A stretch of DNA of 15,070 nucleotides from Flavobacterium sp. (GTDB lineage Bacteria > Bacteroidota > Bacteroidia > Flavobacteriales > Flavobacteriaceae), in contig JAHRWO010000050.1 of the NCBI GenBank assembly GCA_019105125.1, positions 1 through 15,070 of the forward strand, written 5' to 3'. Positions 1 through 7,764 of this stretch are shown in pieces. A model generated the notes under the pieces. The model saw only the letters and a program-made list of their open reading frames with translations. It had not been told where the DNA came from and did not search any database. The position numbers were made by a program, and so were the translations under genes. Numbering within the stretch: the stretch's first letter is position 1; the number at the start of each line of letters is the position of its first letter.

Positions 1-612
1 TACATCCATGCACGTTTATCAAAAGCTAGTGTATCTAAAATAATTATCGAGAGAACTTTAAAACTTGTAACCGTTACTATCACTACTGCTAGACCTGGTA
101 TCATTATCGGAAAAGGTGGTCAAGAGGTAGACAAGTTAAAAGAGGAACTTAAGAAAATTACTGACAAAGAGGTTCAAATCAACATCTTTGAAATTAAAAG
201 ACCTGAACTTGATGCTTATTTAGTAGCTACAAGTATCGCTCGTCAAATTGAAAGTAGAATTTCATACAGACGTGCAATCAAAATGGCTATTGCTGCTGCA
301 ATGCGTATGAACGCAGAAGGTATCAAAGTACAAATTTCTGGTCGTTTGAATGGAGCTGAAATGGCACGTTCAGAAAACTTCAAAGAAGGAAGAATTCCAT
401 TGTCAACTTTCAGAGCTGATATTGATTATTCATTAGGTGAAGCACATACTACTTATGGTAGAATGGGTATCAAAGTATGGATAATGAAAGGTGAGGTTTA
501 TGGAAAAAGAGATCTTTCTCCGTTAGTTGGTATGGACAAAAAACAGTCTAAATCATCAGGATCTTCTGCTCCAAAAAGAGACGGTAAACCAAACGCACGC
601 AAAAGAAAGTAA
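1..612 (+). CDS. rpsC: 30S ribosomal protein S3, 5' partial
   Basis: The frame is open from base 1 to a TAA at 610-612 and gives 203 residues. The true start lies outside the window; against a usual length near 250 residues, roughly 40-50 N-terminal residues are missing. The visible part contains the KH RNA-binding domain with its GxxG loop ([12 protein letters not shown] encoded at 109-120), followed by the C-terminal S3 domain ([14 protein letters not shown], then [14 protein letters not shown]). The tail is Lys/Arg/Ser rich. S3 sits at the mRNA entry channel of the small subunit, where with S4 and S5 it contributes to mRNA unwinding. It is followed after 19 bp by rplP, the usual S10-operon order. 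An internal ATG at 283 is not a plausible start because the upstream frame encodes conserved S3 sequence. Confidence 0.98.
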   Translation, partial: YIHARLSKASVSKIIIERTLKLVTVTITTARPGIIIGKGGQEVDKLKEELKKITDKEVQINIFEIKRPELDAYLVATSIARQIESRISYRRAIKMAIAAAMRMNAEGIKVQISGRLNGAEMARSENFKEGRIPLSTFRADIDYSLGEAHTTYGRMGIKVWIMKGEVYGKRDLSPLVGMDKKQSKSSGSSAPKRDGKPNARKRK

Positions 613-631
613 TTATTTAAACTAAAGAAAA

Positions 632-1051
632 ATGTTACAGCCTAAAAGAACAAAATACCGTAAGGTACAGAAAGGTAGAATGAAAGGCGTTTCTCAAAGA
701 GGACACGAGCTTTCTAACGGAATGTTTGGTATCAAATCTTTAGATTCTGCATTTATTACTTCTCGTCAAATTGAAGCAGCTCGTATCGCAGCAACACGTT
801 TCATGAAAAGAGAGGGTCAATTATGGATCAAAATATTTCCAGATAAGCCTATTACAAAGAAACCATTAGAAGTACGTATGGGTAAAGGTAAAGGTGCAGT
901 TGAATATTGGGCTGCAGTTGTTAAACCTGGTAAAATTATGTTTGAAGTTGGAGGAGTGCCTCTATCTGTTGCTAAAGAAGCTTTACGCTTAGCAGCTCAA
1001 AAACTTCCTGTTAAAACTAAGTTTATCGTTGCTAGAGATTTCGAAGCATAA
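632..1051 (+). CDS. rplP: 50S ribosomal protein L16
   Basis: This 139-residue protein has the normal bacterial L16 length. It starts [19 protein letters not shown] and contains the L16 signature region [20 protein letters not shown] (about residues 82-101). L16 binds 23S rRNA near the peptidyl transferase centre and contacts the A-site tRNA elbow; it is added late in 50S assembly. Arg82 lies in the RMGKGKG motif and appears to correspond to E. coli Arg81, which is hydroxylated there; whether that happens here cannot be seen. The ATG at 632 matches the universal N-terminus. There is no Shine-Dalgarno sequence, only an A-rich stretch just upstream. The gene lies 19 bp after rpsC and 12 bp before rpmC, so it is co-transcribed. 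Confidence 0.98.
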   Translation: MLQPKRTKYRKVQKGRMKGVSQRGHELSNGMFGIKSLDSAFITSRQIEAARIAATRFMKREGQLWIKIFPDKPITKKPLEVRMGKGKGAVEYWAAVVKPGKIMFEVGGVPLSVAKEALRLAAQKLPVKTKFIVARDFEA

Positions 1052-1063
1052 TCAAAATTTATT

Positions 1064-1255
1064 ATGAAACAATCAGAAATTAAAAATCTATCTGCAGCTG
1101 AGTTACAAGAACAACTTAGTCAGTTAAAGAAAACGTATACCGACCTAAAAAATGCTCATGCAATATCTCCAATTCAAAATCCTCTTCAGTTAAGAACTTT
1201 AAGAAGATCAGTTGCGAGATTACACACAGAGTTAACTAAAAGAGAGTTACAATAA
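1064..1255 (+). CDS. rpmC: 50S ribosomal protein L29
   Basis: This 63-residue all-helical protein has the L29 pattern: an N-terminal MKQSEIKNLSAAELQEQL helix, a short turn near residues 34-39, and a second helix LRTLRRSVARLHTEL. Length is typical of the family. L29 lies beside L23 at the polypeptide exit tunnel, where it helps form the docking area for trigger factor and SRP. It sits between rplP and rpsQ, as in nearly all bacteria, with gaps of 12 and 18 bp. The start is the only ATG that gives the conserved N-terminus. Confidence 0.97.
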   Translation: MKQSEIKNLSAAELQEQLSQLKKTYTDLKNAHAISPIQNPLQLRTLRRSVARLHTELTKRELQ

Positions 1256-1273
1256 TTGTACACTAGCTGAAAG

Positions 1274-1531
1274 ATGGAAAAAAGAAATTTAAGAAAAGAG
1301 AGAATTGGTGTGGTGACTTCAAACAAAATGGAGAAATCTATTGTTGTGTCACAAACTACAAAAGTGAAACACCCATTATACGGTAAGTTCGTGTTGAAAA
1401 CTAAGAAATATGTTGCACACGACGAAACAAACGATTGTAACATTGGAGATACTGTAAGAATTATGGAAACACGTCCATTAAGTAAATCTAAATGTTGGAG
1501 ATTAGTTGAAATCATTGAAAGAGCGAAGTAA
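1274..1531 (+). CDS. rpsQ: 30S ribosomal protein S17
   Basis: The 85-residue product is an OB-fold S17. It begins [20 protein letters not shown] and carries the S17 signature [20 protein letters not shown] (about residues 58-77). S17 is a primary-binding protein of the 16S rRNA 5' domain and acts early in 30S assembly. The rplN start codon follows only 2 bp after its stop, which suggests translational coupling. A minus-strand reading across this gene has no family resemblance and is a shadow. Confidence 0.98.
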   Translation: MEKRNLRKERIGVVTSNKMEKSIVVSQTTKVKHPLYGKFVLKTKKYVAHDETNDCNIGDTVRIMETRPLSKSKCWRLVEIIERAK

Positions 1532-1533
1532 TT

Positions 1534-1902
1534 ATGGTACAACAAGAGTCAAGATTAAAAGTAGCAGATAACACAGGAGCGAAAGAAGTTCTTACGATCC
1601 GTGTTTTAGGAGGAACGAAACGTCGTTATGCCTCTGTTGGTGACAAAATTGTAGTTTCAATTAAAGATGCAACTCCAAACGGAAACGTTAAAAAAGGAGC
1701 GGTATCAACTGCAGTAGTTGTACGTACCAAAAAAGAAGTGAGAAGAGCTGATGGATCTTACATCCGTTTTGACGATAACGCATGTGTATTGTTAAACGCT
1801 GCAGGAGAAATGAGAGGAACTCGTGTTTTTGGTCCGGTTGCCAGAGAACTTCGTGAAAAACAATTCATGAAAATTGTATCATTAGCACCTGAAGTGCTTT
1901 AA
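1534..1902 (+). CDS. rplN: 50S ribosomal protein L14
   Basis: A standard 122-residue L14 that begins [19 protein letters not shown], with the strongly conserved beta-barrel core ([20 protein letters not shown]) and the C-terminal segment [21 protein letters not shown]14 binds 23S rRNA at the subunit interface, forms bridge contacts with 16S rRNA, and is the docking site for the ribosomal silencing factor RsfS. It is tightly linked to rpsQ (2 bp) and precedes rplX by 11 bp. Start and stop agree with family length. Confidence 0.99.
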
Positions 1903-1913
1903 TTCTTATACAA

Positions 1914-2228
1914 ATGATAAAGCTAAAAATTAAATCAGGAGATATCGTAAGAGTTATTGCTGGAGACCACAAAGGTTCTGAAGGTAAAGTTCTTAGAGTT
2001 CTTCGTGAGAAAAACAAAGCGGTTGTTGAAGGAGTTAACATGGTTTCGAAACATACAAAACCAAGTGCTAAAAACCCTCAAGGAGGAATCGTTAAGAAAG
2101 AAGCTCCTATTCATGTGTCTAACTTGTCTTTAATTGACCCAAAGTCAAAAGAAGTGACTAAAGTTGGTTTCAAACAAGAAGGAGACAAGAAAGTGAGATT
2201 TTCAAAAAAATCTAATCAAGTACTATAG
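1914..2228 (+). CDS. rplX: 50S ribosomal protein L24
   Basis: This 104-residue protein starts with a KOW motif ([20 protein letters not shown], about residues 7-26), followed by the conserved [14 protein letters not shown] segment and the C-terminal half typical of bacterial L24. L24 is one of the first proteins to bind the 5' domain of 23S rRNA and starts 50S assembly; in the mature subunit it lies near the tunnel exit. The gap to rplE is 2 bp, so the two are probably translationally coupled. Confidence 0.98.
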   Translation: MIKLKIKSGDIVRVIAGDHKGSEGKVLRVLREKNKAVVEGVNMVSKHTKPSAKNPQGGIVKKEAPIHVSNLSLIDPKSKEVTKVGFKQEGDKKVRFSKKSNQVL

Positions 2229-2230
2229 TT

Positions 2231-2782
2231 ATGGCATATATTCCTAGACTAAAAGAAGAATATAAGAGTAGAGTTATTGCTGCTCTTACAGAAGAGTTCG
2301 GTTACAAAAATGTAATGCAAGTTCCTAAACTTGAGAAAATTGTTGTAAGCCGTGGAGTTGGTGCAGCTGTATCTGATAAAAAATTAGTAGATTACGCTGT
2401 TGAAGAATTAACAAAAATTACTGGGCAAAAAGCAGTTGCTACTATTTCTAAAAAAGACGTTGCTTCTTTCAAATTAAGAAAAGGTATGCCAATTGGTGCT
2501 AAAGTAACTTTACGTGGAGAAAGAATGTATGAATTCTTAGATAGATTGATTACTTCATCTTTACCACGTGTAAGAGACTTCAACGGAATCAAATCAACTG
2601 GATTTGATGGTAGAGGAAACTACAATTTAGGAGTGTTAGAACAAATCATTTTCCCAGAAATTGATATTGATAAAGTAAATAAAATTGCTGGTTTTGATAT
2701 TACTTTTGTAACTTCTGCTGAAACAGACAAAGAAGCAAAAGCATTATTAGCGGAATTAGGATTACCTTTTAAAAAGAATTAA
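2231..2782 (+). CDS. rplE: 50S ribosomal protein L5
   Basis: The 183-residue product is L5: [39 protein letters not shown] at the N-terminus, a [20 protein letters not shown] segment, and the family signature around [20 protein letters not shown]5 binds 5S rRNA with L18, is part of the 5S particle in the central protuberance, and touches P-site tRNA and S13 across the subunit bridge. In E. coli the S8 repressor site overlaps the start of this gene. Here the L24-L5 gap is only 2 bp and I see no comparable structure, whereas one exists upstream of rpsH. Confidence 0.99.
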   Translation: MAYIPRLKEEYKSRVIAALTEEFGYKNVMQVPKLEKIVVSRGVGAAVSDKKLVDYAVEELTKITGQKAVATISKKDVASFKLRKGMPIGAKVTLRGERMYEFLDRLITSSLPRVRDFNGIKSTGFDGRGNYNLGVLEQIIFPEIDIDKVNKIAGFDITFVTSAETDKEAKALLAELGLPFKKN

Positions 2783-2785
2783 GAC

Positions 2786-3055
2786 ATGGCTAAAGAATCA
2801 ATGAAAGCCCGTGAGGTGAAAAGAATTGCATTAGTAGAAAAGTATGCTGAGAAAAGAAAAGCTTTAAAAGAAGCTGGTGATTTCGAAGGTTTACAAAAAT
2901 TACCAAAAAATTCTTGTCCAGTTAGAGTACACAATCGTTGTAAATTAACAGGTAGACCAAGAGGGTATATGCGTCAGTTTGGTATTTCTCGTGTAACATT
3001 CCGTGAAATGGCAAATCAAGGATTAATTCCAGGTGTTAAAAAAGCATCTTGGTAA
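2786..3055 (+). CDS. rpsN: 30S ribosomal protein S14, zinc-free long form
   Basis: This 89-residue S14 is the long, zinc-independent (C-) form. The C-terminal region [35 protein letters not shown] matches S14. The region holding the two CxxC pairs in the 61-residue zinc form has only isolated cysteines here (residues near CPVRVHNRC), so no zinc ribbon can form. S14 binds the 16S rRNA 3' domain in the 30S head and is needed for late head assembly. The gene starts 3 bp after rplE. Its last codons overlap the proposed -33 element of the rpsH promoter. Confidence 0.98.
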   Translation: MAKESMKAREVKRIALVEKYAEKRKALKEAGDFEGLQKLPKNSCPVRVHNRCKLTGRPRGYMRQFGISRVTFREMANQGLIPGVKKASW

Positions 3056-3079
3056 TTCCAAAAAAAGTTATTACTTTTG
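3049..3079 (+). promoter_or_regulatory. Bacteroidota-type promoter upstream of rpsH
   Basis: A TTG at 3049-3051 is followed after 20 bp by TACTTTTG at 3072-3079, an exact match to TAnnTTTG with spacing inside the usual range for the Bacteroidota primary sigma factor. Transcription should start a few bases downstream, near 3084-3087, and produce a leader of about 75 nt before the rpsH ATG. The -33 element lies in the Trp codon just before the rpsN stop. This would let rpsH and the genes after it be transcribed independently of the upstream S10-type unit. The call is from consensus and spacing only. Confidence 0.75.
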
Positions 3080-3102
3080 CAATCCAAAAAATAAGTTTAA
3101 TT

Positions 3103-3146
3103 GGTTAAAGGTTCAATCCGCTGAGGGCGGATTGAAAACCATAACC
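3103..3146 (+). promoter_or_regulatory. long leader hairpin ahead of rpsH, candidate r-protein control element
   Basis: Three nested helices form one long hairpin: GGTTA (3103-3107) with TAACC (3142-3146), GGTT (3110-3113) with AACC (3137-3140), and a perfect 8-bp CAATCCGC (3114-3121) with GCGGATTG (3127-3134) closed by a 5-nt TGAGG loop. Small internal loops separate the helices: 2 against 1 nt, and a 2-nt purine bulge. No T-run follows, so it is not an intrinsic terminator. An alternative pairing of GCGG (3127-3130) with CCGC (3145-3148) would compete with the main form. It lies wholly within the predicted rpsH leader. S8 is a known translational repressor of the spc operon in E. coli; a similar role here is inference. 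Confidence 0.6.
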
Positions 3147-3153
3147 GCAAATC

Positions 3154-3167
3154 TATACATATGTATA
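3154..3167 (+). repeat. 14-bp palindrome centred on the rpsH start codon
   Basis: TATACATATGTATA reads the same on both strands, with its centre between 3160 and 3161, immediately 5' of the ATG. In RNA it can form a 5-bp stem with an AUAU loop that contains the first two bases of the start codon. Flanking ATC (3151-3153) and GAT (3170-3172) could extend the stem across a 2-nt bulge. It might tune initiation, or be a chance product of A+T-rich sequence. Confidence 0.45.
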
Positions 3168-3559
3168 CAGATCCAATTGCCGATTATCTAACGCGTGTTA
3201 GAAATGCAGTAAGAGCCAACCACAAAGTGGTTGAAATTCCTGCTTCTAATATGAAGAAAGAAATCACAAAGATTTTATTCGATCAAGGATATATCTTAAG
3301 TTACAAATTTGACGATTCTACTGTTCAAGGTACAATCAAAATTGCACTTAAATATGATAAAGACACGAAAGAGTCTGTAATCAAAGATATCCAAAGAATT
3401 AGTAAACCAGGTTTACGTAAATATGCTGGTTCATCAGACTTACCAAGAATCTTAAATGGTTTAGGTATTGCTATTGTTTCTACATCAAAAGGATTGATGA
3501 CAGGAAAACAAGCTAAGCAATTAAATGTTGGTGGAGAGGTAATTTGTTACGTATATTAA
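3161..3559 (+). CDS. rpsH: 30S ribosomal protein S8
   Basis: The 132-residue product has the S8 N-terminus MYTDPIADYLTRVRNAV and the conserved C-terminal block with STSKGLMTGKQAKQLNVGGE (about residues 107-126), ending in the usual EVICYVY. S8 is a primary 16S rRNA binder that recognises helix 21 in the central domain; in E. coli it also represses its own operon by binding a mimic of that site. The gene is preceded by a 105-bp gap with a promoter and a long hairpin, unlike the 2-20 bp gaps of most neighbours. The start is fixed by the conserved N-terminus and lies inside a short palindrome. Confidence 0.99.
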   Translation: MYTDPIADYLTRVRNAVRANHKVVEIPASNMKKEITKILFDQGYILSYKFDDSTVQGTIKIALKYDKDTKESVIKDIQRISKPGLRKYAGSSDLPRILNGLGIAIVSTSKGLMTGKQAKQLNVGGEVICYVY

Positions 3560-3574
3560 TAAAAAGACGAGACA

Positions 3575-4117
3575 ATGTCAAGAATAGGTAAAAATCCAAT
3601 TGCAATTCCAGCTGGAGTAACTGTAGAAGTTAAAGATGCTGTAATTACAGTAAAAGGAAAATTAGGCGAGCTTACTCAAGAATTTTCTGATGTAACCGTT
3701 AAAATCGAAGATAACCAAGTTATCGTTGAACGTTCATCTGATTATAAAACTGAGAGAGCGAAACACGGACTTTATCGTTCATTAATCAACAACATGATTG
3801 TTGGTGTTTCTGAAGGTTTTACAAAAGAATTAGAATTAGTTGGAGTTGGATATAGAGCTTCTAATCAAGGTCAAAAACTTGATTTAGCTTTAGGTTTCTC
3901 TCACAACATCGTTCTAGAAGTTGTAAAAGAAGTTACTGTTGAAACAGTATCAGAAAAAGGTAAAAATCCGATAGTGAAATTATCTTCATTCGACAAACAA
4001 TTATTAGGTCAAGTAGCTGCGAAGATCAGAGGTTTCCGCAAACCTGAGCCATATAAAGGAAAAGGAGTTAAGTTTGTAGGAGAAGAACTAAGAAGAAAAG
4101 CAGGTAAATCAGCTTAA
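3575..4117 (+). CDS. rplF: 50S ribosomal protein L6
   Basis: This 180-residue L6 begins [19 protein letters not shown] and has the two repeated alpha-beta domains of the family. The C-terminal signature [20 protein letters not shown] is at residues 156-175. L6 lies near the sarcin-ricin loop and L7/L12 stalk base, where it helps assembly and translation-factor contacts. It follows rpsH by 15 bp and precedes rplR by 11 bp, the standard spc order. Length and ends match the family, with nothing unusual. Confidence 0.99.
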   Translation: MSRIGKNPIAIPAGVTVEVKDAVITVKGKLGELTQEFSDVTVKIEDNQVIVERSSDYKTERAKHGLYRSLINNMIVGVSEGFTKELELVGVGYRASNQGQKLDLALGFSHNIVLEVVKEVTVETVSEKGKNPIVKLSSFDKQLLGQVAAKIRGFRKPEPYKGKGVKFVGEELRRKAGKSA

Positions 4118-4128
4118 AAATTAAGACT

Positions 4129-4479
4129 ATGTCATTAACAAAATCTGAAAGAAGACAAAGAATTAAGTTCAGAATCAGAAAGATTGTAAGCGGAACTGCT
4201 GCTCAACCAAGACTTTCTGTATTCAGAAGTAATAAAGAAATCTATGCGCAAATCATAGATGATGTAAACGGTACTACTTTAGTAGCAGCTTCATCAAGAG
4301 ATAAAGGTGTTGCACAAGGAACTGCTGTTGAAACTGCAAAAGCAGTTGGTAAATTAGTTGCTGAAAAAGCTCTTAAAGCAGGTATCACTACAATCTCTTT
4401 TGATAGAGGTGGGTATTTATACCATGGACGTGTGAAATCATTAGCTGAAGGAGCTAGAGAAGCTGGACTTAAATTCTAA
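4129..4479 (+). CDS. rplR: 50S ribosomal protein L18
   Basis: A 116-residue L18 with an Arg/Lys-rich N-terminus ([18 protein letters not shown]), the conserved [18 protein letters not shown] strand region, and the C-terminal block [20 protein letters not shown]. It binds 5S rRNA together with L5 and brings the 5S particle to the central protuberance. The family usually has about 115-120 residues. It lies 6 bp upstream of rpsE, close enough for shared translation. Confidence 0.99.
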   Translation: MSLTKSERRQRIKFRIRKIVSGTAAQPRLSVFRSNKEIYAQIIDDVNGTTLVAASSRDKGVAQGTAVETAKAVGKLVAEKALKAGITTISFDRGGYLYHGRVKSLAEGAREAGLKF

Positions 4480-4485
4480 GAAATT

Positions 4486-5010
4486 ATGTATCATAATTAT
4501 AAAAACGTAGAGATTGTAAAACCAGGAGGTCTTGAATTAAAAGATCGTTTGGTGAGTGTAAATCGTGTTACTAAAGTTACTAAAGGAGGTAGAGCATTTG
4601 GTTTTTCTGCTATCGTAGTAGTTGGTGATGAAAACGGAGTAGTGGGTCATGGATTAGGAAAATCTAAAGATGTTTCTGAAGCAATCGCTAAAGCGGTGGA
4701 AGATGCTAAGAAAAACTTAGTTAGAATTCCTCTTCAAGGACAATCTGTTCCTCATGAGCAAAAAGGTAAATTTGGTGGTGCTAGAGTATTCTTAATGCCA
4801 GCTTCACACGGTACTGGAGTTATTGCTGGTGGTGCTGTTCGTGCGGTATTGGAGTCTGTAGGTGTTCACGATGTATTATCTAAATCGCAAGGTTCATCTA
4901 ACCCTCACAATGTGGTAAAAGCAACTTTTGATGCTTTATTACAAATGAGAAGTGCTGCTACTGTAGCTAAACAAAGAGGAGTATCTTTAGAAAAAGTATT
5001 CAAAGGTTAA
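4486..5010 (+). CDS. rpsE: 30S ribosomal protein S5
   Basis: The 174-residue product has the N-terminal double-stranded RNA-binding-like S5 domain (about residues 17-80, [20 protein letters not shown]) and the C-terminal domain with [19 protein letters not shown] (about residues 109-127). S5 contributes to decoding accuracy and, with S3 and S4, lines the mRNA entry site. The [12 protein letters not shown] loop is where spectinomycin-resistance changes are known in other bacteria; it looks normal here. The gene follows rplR by 6 bp and precedes rpmD by 13 bp. Confidence 0.99.
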   Translation: MYHNYKNVEIVKPGGLELKDRLVSVNRVTKVTKGGRAFGFSAIVVVGDENGVVGHGLGKSKDVSEAIAKAVEDAKKNLVRIPLQGQSVPHEQKGKFGGARVFLMPASHGTGVIAGGAVRAVLESVGVHDVLSKSQGSSNPHNVVKATFDALLQMRSAATVAKQRGVSLEKVFKG

Positions 5011-5023
5011 TTAACAGGAAATC

Positions 5024-5206
5024 ATGGCAAAATTAAAAGTAAAACAAGTAAGAAGTAAAATCAATTGTCCTCTTGATCAAAAGAGAACTTTGGAAGCTTT
5101 AGGTCTTCGTAAAATGGGACAAGTTGTTGAGCATGATGCAAATCCTGCTATCCTTGGAATGGTAAATAAAGTTAAACACTTAGTTTCTGTTGAAGAAACT
5201 AAATAA
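5024..5206 (+). CDS. rpmD: 50S ribosomal protein L30
   Basis: This 60-residue protein matches bacterial L30: MAKLKVKQVRSKINC, then the conserved TLEALGLRKMGQVVEHDANP segment (residues 23-42) and a short C-terminal strand. L30 is a small peripheral 50S protein that binds 23S rRNA domain II/V. AGGA at 5016-5019, 4 nt before the ATG, is the best partial Shine-Dalgarno match I saw in the ribosomal cluster; nearly all neighbouring starts have none. Gaps to rpsE and rplO are 13 and 12 bp. Confidence 0.98.
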   Translation: MAKLKVKQVRSKINCPLDQKRTLEALGLRKMGQVVEHDANPAILGMVNKVKHLVSVEETK

Positions 5207-5218
5207 CACTATACAGTT

Positions 5219-5671
5219 ATGAATTTAAGTAACTTACAACCAGCTGAAGGTTCAGTTCACAACCAAAATAAAAGAGTAGGTAGAGGAGAAGGTTCTGGTA
5301 AAGGTGGTACTGCTGCACGTGGTCACAAAGGAGCTAAGTCTCGTTCTGGATACTCTAAGAAAATTGGTTTTGAAGGAGGTCAAATGCCACTTCAAAGACG
5401 TGTTCCTAAGTTTGGTTTCAAGAACATCAATAGAGTAGAATATCAAGGTATTAATCTTGATTCGTTACAATTATTAGTAGATAACGGTGTAGTAACTGAT
5501 ACAGTTGATTTTTCTGTATTTGTAGATACTCGTTTAGCTACAAAAAATAGCTTAGTAAAGATTTTAGGAAGAGGTGAGCTAAAAACAAAACTTAAAGTAA
5601 GTGCTCACAAATTTACTGCATCTGCAAAAGCGGCTATCGAGGCTGCTGGTGGAGAAGCTGTAACTTTATAA
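5219..5671 (+). CDS. rplO: 50S ribosomal protein L15
   Basis: This 150-residue L15 has the long, flexible Gly/Arg/Lys-rich N-terminal arm (RVGRGEGSGKGGTAARGHKG and following, about residues 21-45), the GFEGGQMPLQRRVPKFGF motif (about residues 50-67), and a globular C-terminal domain ending FTASAKAAIEAAGGEAVTL. L15 is a late-assembly 50S protein whose arm threads into 23S rRNA. It lies 12 bp after rpmD and 12 bp before secY, as in most bacteria. Confidence 0.99.
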   Translation: MNLSNLQPAEGSVHNQNKRVGRGEGSGKGGTAARGHKGAKSRSGYSKKIGFEGGQMPLQRRVPKFGFKNINRVEYQGINLDSLQLLVDNGVVTDTVDFSVFVDTRLATKNSLVKILGRGELKTKLKVSAHKFTASAKAAIEAAGGEAVTL

Positions 5672-5683
5672 TCCTTTAGTAAA

Positions 5684-7027
5684 ATGAAGAAATTTATAGA
5701 TTCATTCATCAACGTTTGGAAAATCGAAGAGTTAAAAAATCGTATTTTATTAACTCTTGGATTATTATTAGTGTACCGTTTTGGTGCACAAGTAACCCTT
5801 CCGGGGATTGATGCTACTAAATTGACAAATCTTACAAACCAAACTGATGAAGGTATCGGATGGTTAATCAATGTATTTACAGGAGGTGCGTTTTCGCAAG
5901 CTTCTGTATTTGCATTAGGTATCATGCCGTACATATCAGCTTCTATCGTAGTTCAATTAATGGGAATTGCGGTACCATATTTACAAAAATTACAAAAAGA
6001 CGGTGAAAGTGGTAGAAAGAAAATTAACCAAATTACAAGATGGTTAACAATCTTAATTACTTTAGTTCAAGGTCCTGGTTATATCTATAACTTGTACAGA
6101 ACATTACCAGGTGAAGCATTTATGTTAACTGGGCCAACTTTCATTTATTCTTCAGTACTAATCTTAGTAACTGGGACTATTTTTGCAATGTGGTTAGGAG
6201 AAAAAATTACTGATAAAGGAATTGGTAATGGTATCTCTTTATTGATAATGGTAGGTATTATTGCAAGAATGCCACAAGCTTTTATTCAAGAGTTTTCATC
6301 AAGAACTTCTCAAGCAAATGGAGGAGTTATGATGATTGTAATTGAATTAATACTTTGGTTCTTAGTAATAATTGCATGTATTTTATTAGTAATGGCTGTA
6401 AGAAAAATTCCAGTACAGTATGCAAGACGTACCGTTTCTGGGGATTTTGAAGAAGACATGATGGGTGGTAACAGACAGTTTATCCCATTAAAACTAAATG
6501 CATCAGGTGTTATGCCGATCATTTTTGCTCAAGCTATTATGTTTATTCCTGCTGCTGTTTCTGGTTTGGCTAAAGAATCAGATACTGCGCTTTCTATTGC
6601 AGGAATGTTCAACGATCCATTCGGTTTAGTTTATAATATTGTTTTTGCTTTGTTAATCGTAATTTTTACGTACTTTTACACCGCAATTACAGTACCTACT
6701 AATAAGATGGCAGATGATTTAAAAAGAAGTGGAGGTTTCATTCCAGGTGTTAAACCAGGTGTTGAAACTGGAGATTACCTAGATAAAATTATGTCTTTAA
6801 TTACTTTTCCAGGTTCGTTATTTCTTGCTTTAGTAGCTGTGTTCCCAGCTGTTGCAGTAAGTTTACTTGGAGTACAAGGTGCTTGGGGTTATTTTTATGG
6901 TGGTACTTCTTTACTTATCATGGTTGGAGTTGCAATAGATACTATCCAGCAAATAAATTCTTATTTGTTGAATAAACACTATGATGGTTTGATGAAAAGT
7001 GGTAAAAATAGAAAAGCAGTAGCTTAA
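5684..7027 (+). CDS. secY: protein translocase channel subunit SecY
   Basis: The 447-residue product is the pore subunit of the SecYEG translocon, which passes unfolded proteins across or into the inner membrane with SecA or the ribosome. Ten hydrophobic segments are visible, near residues 19-35, 72-92, 119-138, 152-171, 182-196, 216-238, 272-292, 316-336, 370-393 and 402-421. Both classic SecY signatures are present: GIMPYISASIVVQLMGI in helix 2 and the LGEKITDKGIGNGISL loop before helix 5. The fifth cytoplasmic loop reads GGFIPGVKPGVET (residues 350-362); Lys357 stands where E. coli has the functionally important Arg357. The gene is followed directly by infA, without the adk or map genes found there in many other bacteria. 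Confidence 0.99.
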   Translation: MKKFIDSFINVWKIEELKNRILLTLGLLLVYRFGAQVTLPGIDATKLTNLTNQTDEGIGWLINVFTGGAFSQASVFALGIMPYISASIVVQLMGIAVPYLQKLQKDGESGRKKINQITRWLTILITLVQGPGYIYNLYRTLPGEAFMLTGPTFIYSSVLILVTGTIFAMWLGEKITDKGIGNGISLLIMVGIIARMPQAFIQEFSSRTSQANGGVMMIVIELILWFLVIIACILLVMAVRKIPVQYARRTVSGDFEEDMMGGNRQFIPLKLNASGVMPIIFAQAIMFIPAAVSGLAKESDTALSIAGMFNDPFGLVYNIVFALLIVIFTYFYTAITVPTNKMADDLKRSGGFIPGVKPGVETGDYLDKIMSLITFPGSLFLALVAVFPAVAVSLLGVQGAWGYFYGGTSLLIMVGVAIDTIQQINSYLLNKHYDGLMKSGKNRKAVA

Positions 7028-7033
7028 TTTTTT

Positions 7034-7249
7034 ATGGCAAAGCAATCAGCAATAGAACAAGACGGAACCATTATTGAAGCATTATCAAATGCTATGTTTC
7101 GTGTAGAATTAGAAAACGGACATGTTGTAATTGCTCATATTTCTGGTAAAATGCGTATGCATTACATTAAGTTGTTACCAGGAGACAAGGTGAAACTTGA
7201 AATGAGCCCTTACGATTTGTCTAAAGCAAGAATTACTTATAGATACTAA
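7034..7249 (+). CDS. infA: translation initiation factor IF-1
   Basis: A 71-residue single OB-fold protein with the IF-1 pattern: [20 protein letters not shown], then [20 protein letters not shown] (about residues 22-41) and the C-terminal [16 protein letters not shown]-1 binds the 30S A site during initiation and increases the activity of IF-2 and IF-3. It lies 6 bp after secY and 10 bp before rpmJ. Length and both ends match the family exactly. Confidence 0.99.
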   Translation: MAKQSAIEQDGTIIEALSNAMFRVELENGHVVIAHISGKMRMHYIKLLPGDKVKLEMSPYDLSKARITYRY

Positions 7250-7259
7250 AGCTATTAAA

Positions 7260-7376
7260 ATGAAAGTAAGAGCATCAGTTAAAAAGAGAAGTGCCGAGTG
7301 CATTATTGTACGTAGAAAAGGAAGATTATACGTTATTAACAAAAAGAATCCTAGATTTAAACAAAGACAAGGATAA
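7260..7376 (+). CDS. rpmJ: 50S ribosomal protein L36, zinc-free form
   Basis: A 38-codon gene with ATG at 7260 and TAA at 7374-7376. The product starts [14 protein letters not shown] and ends NPRFKQRQG, the universal L36 ends. The standard form is a zinc ribbon with ligands Cys11, Cys14, Cys27 and His33; here those positions read Ser11, Cys14, Asn27 and Phe33, so only one ligand survives and zinc cannot be held. It is therefore a C- paralogue type, which in many bacteria is made under zinc shortage but here stands in the main operon. L36 packs into 23S rRNA near the L7/L12 stalk base. It lies between infA and rpsM (gaps 10 and 2 bp). Confidence 0.97.
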
Positions 7377-7378
7377 TT

Positions 7379-7753
7379 ATGGCAAGAATTGCAGGGGTAG
7401 ATATACCTAAACAAAAAAGAGGAATCATTGCTTTAACATACATATTTGGTATTGGTAAAAGCAGAGCTAAAGATATTTTAGCTAAAGCTCAAGTGAGCGA
7501 AGACAAGAAAGTTCAAGATTGGAATGATGACGAAATCGGAGCTATCCGTGACGCGGTATCATACTACAAGATTGAAGGTGAATTGCGTTCTGAAGTTCAA
7601 TTAAACATCAAACGTTTAATGGATATCGGATGTCAAAGAGGTATTCGTCATAGAGCTGGACTTCCATTAAGAGGTCAAAGAACTAAAAACAACTCTAGAA
7701 CTAGAAAAGGTAAGAGAAAAACTGTTGCTAACAAGAAAAAAGCAACTAAATAA
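7379..7753 (+). CDS. rpsM: 30S ribosomal protein S13
   Basis: A 124-residue S13 with N-terminal [20 protein letters not shown], a helix-two-turn-helix region ([17 protein letters not shown]), and the conserved [20 protein letters not shown] block (residues 91-110), ending in a Lys/Arg-rich tail. S13 sits in the 30S head, forms bridges to L5 and 23S rRNA, and its tail touches P-site tRNA. It starts 2 bp after rpmJ and marks the beginning of the alpha-operon gene set, though no promoter is visible before it, so it is probably read from the spc unit. Confidence 0.99.
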   Translation: MARIAGVDIPKQKRGIIALTYIFGIGKSRAKDILAKAQVSEDKKVQDWNDDEIGAIRDAVSYYKIEGELRSEVQLNIKRLMDIGCQRGIRHRAGLPLRGQRTKNNSRTRKGKRKTVANKKKATK

Positions 7754-7764
7754 TAAGTAATAAT

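Noticed and set aside
1186..1545. Minus-strand frame over rpmC, rpsQ and the rplN start
   Set aside because: It overlaps three conserved ribosomal genes and reads as composition-driven hydrophobic sequence. It is a shadow frame.
3103..3146. rpsH leader hairpin as an intrinsic terminator
   Set aside because: No T-run follows the stem, and it lies downstream of a promoter and inside a leader for essential genes.
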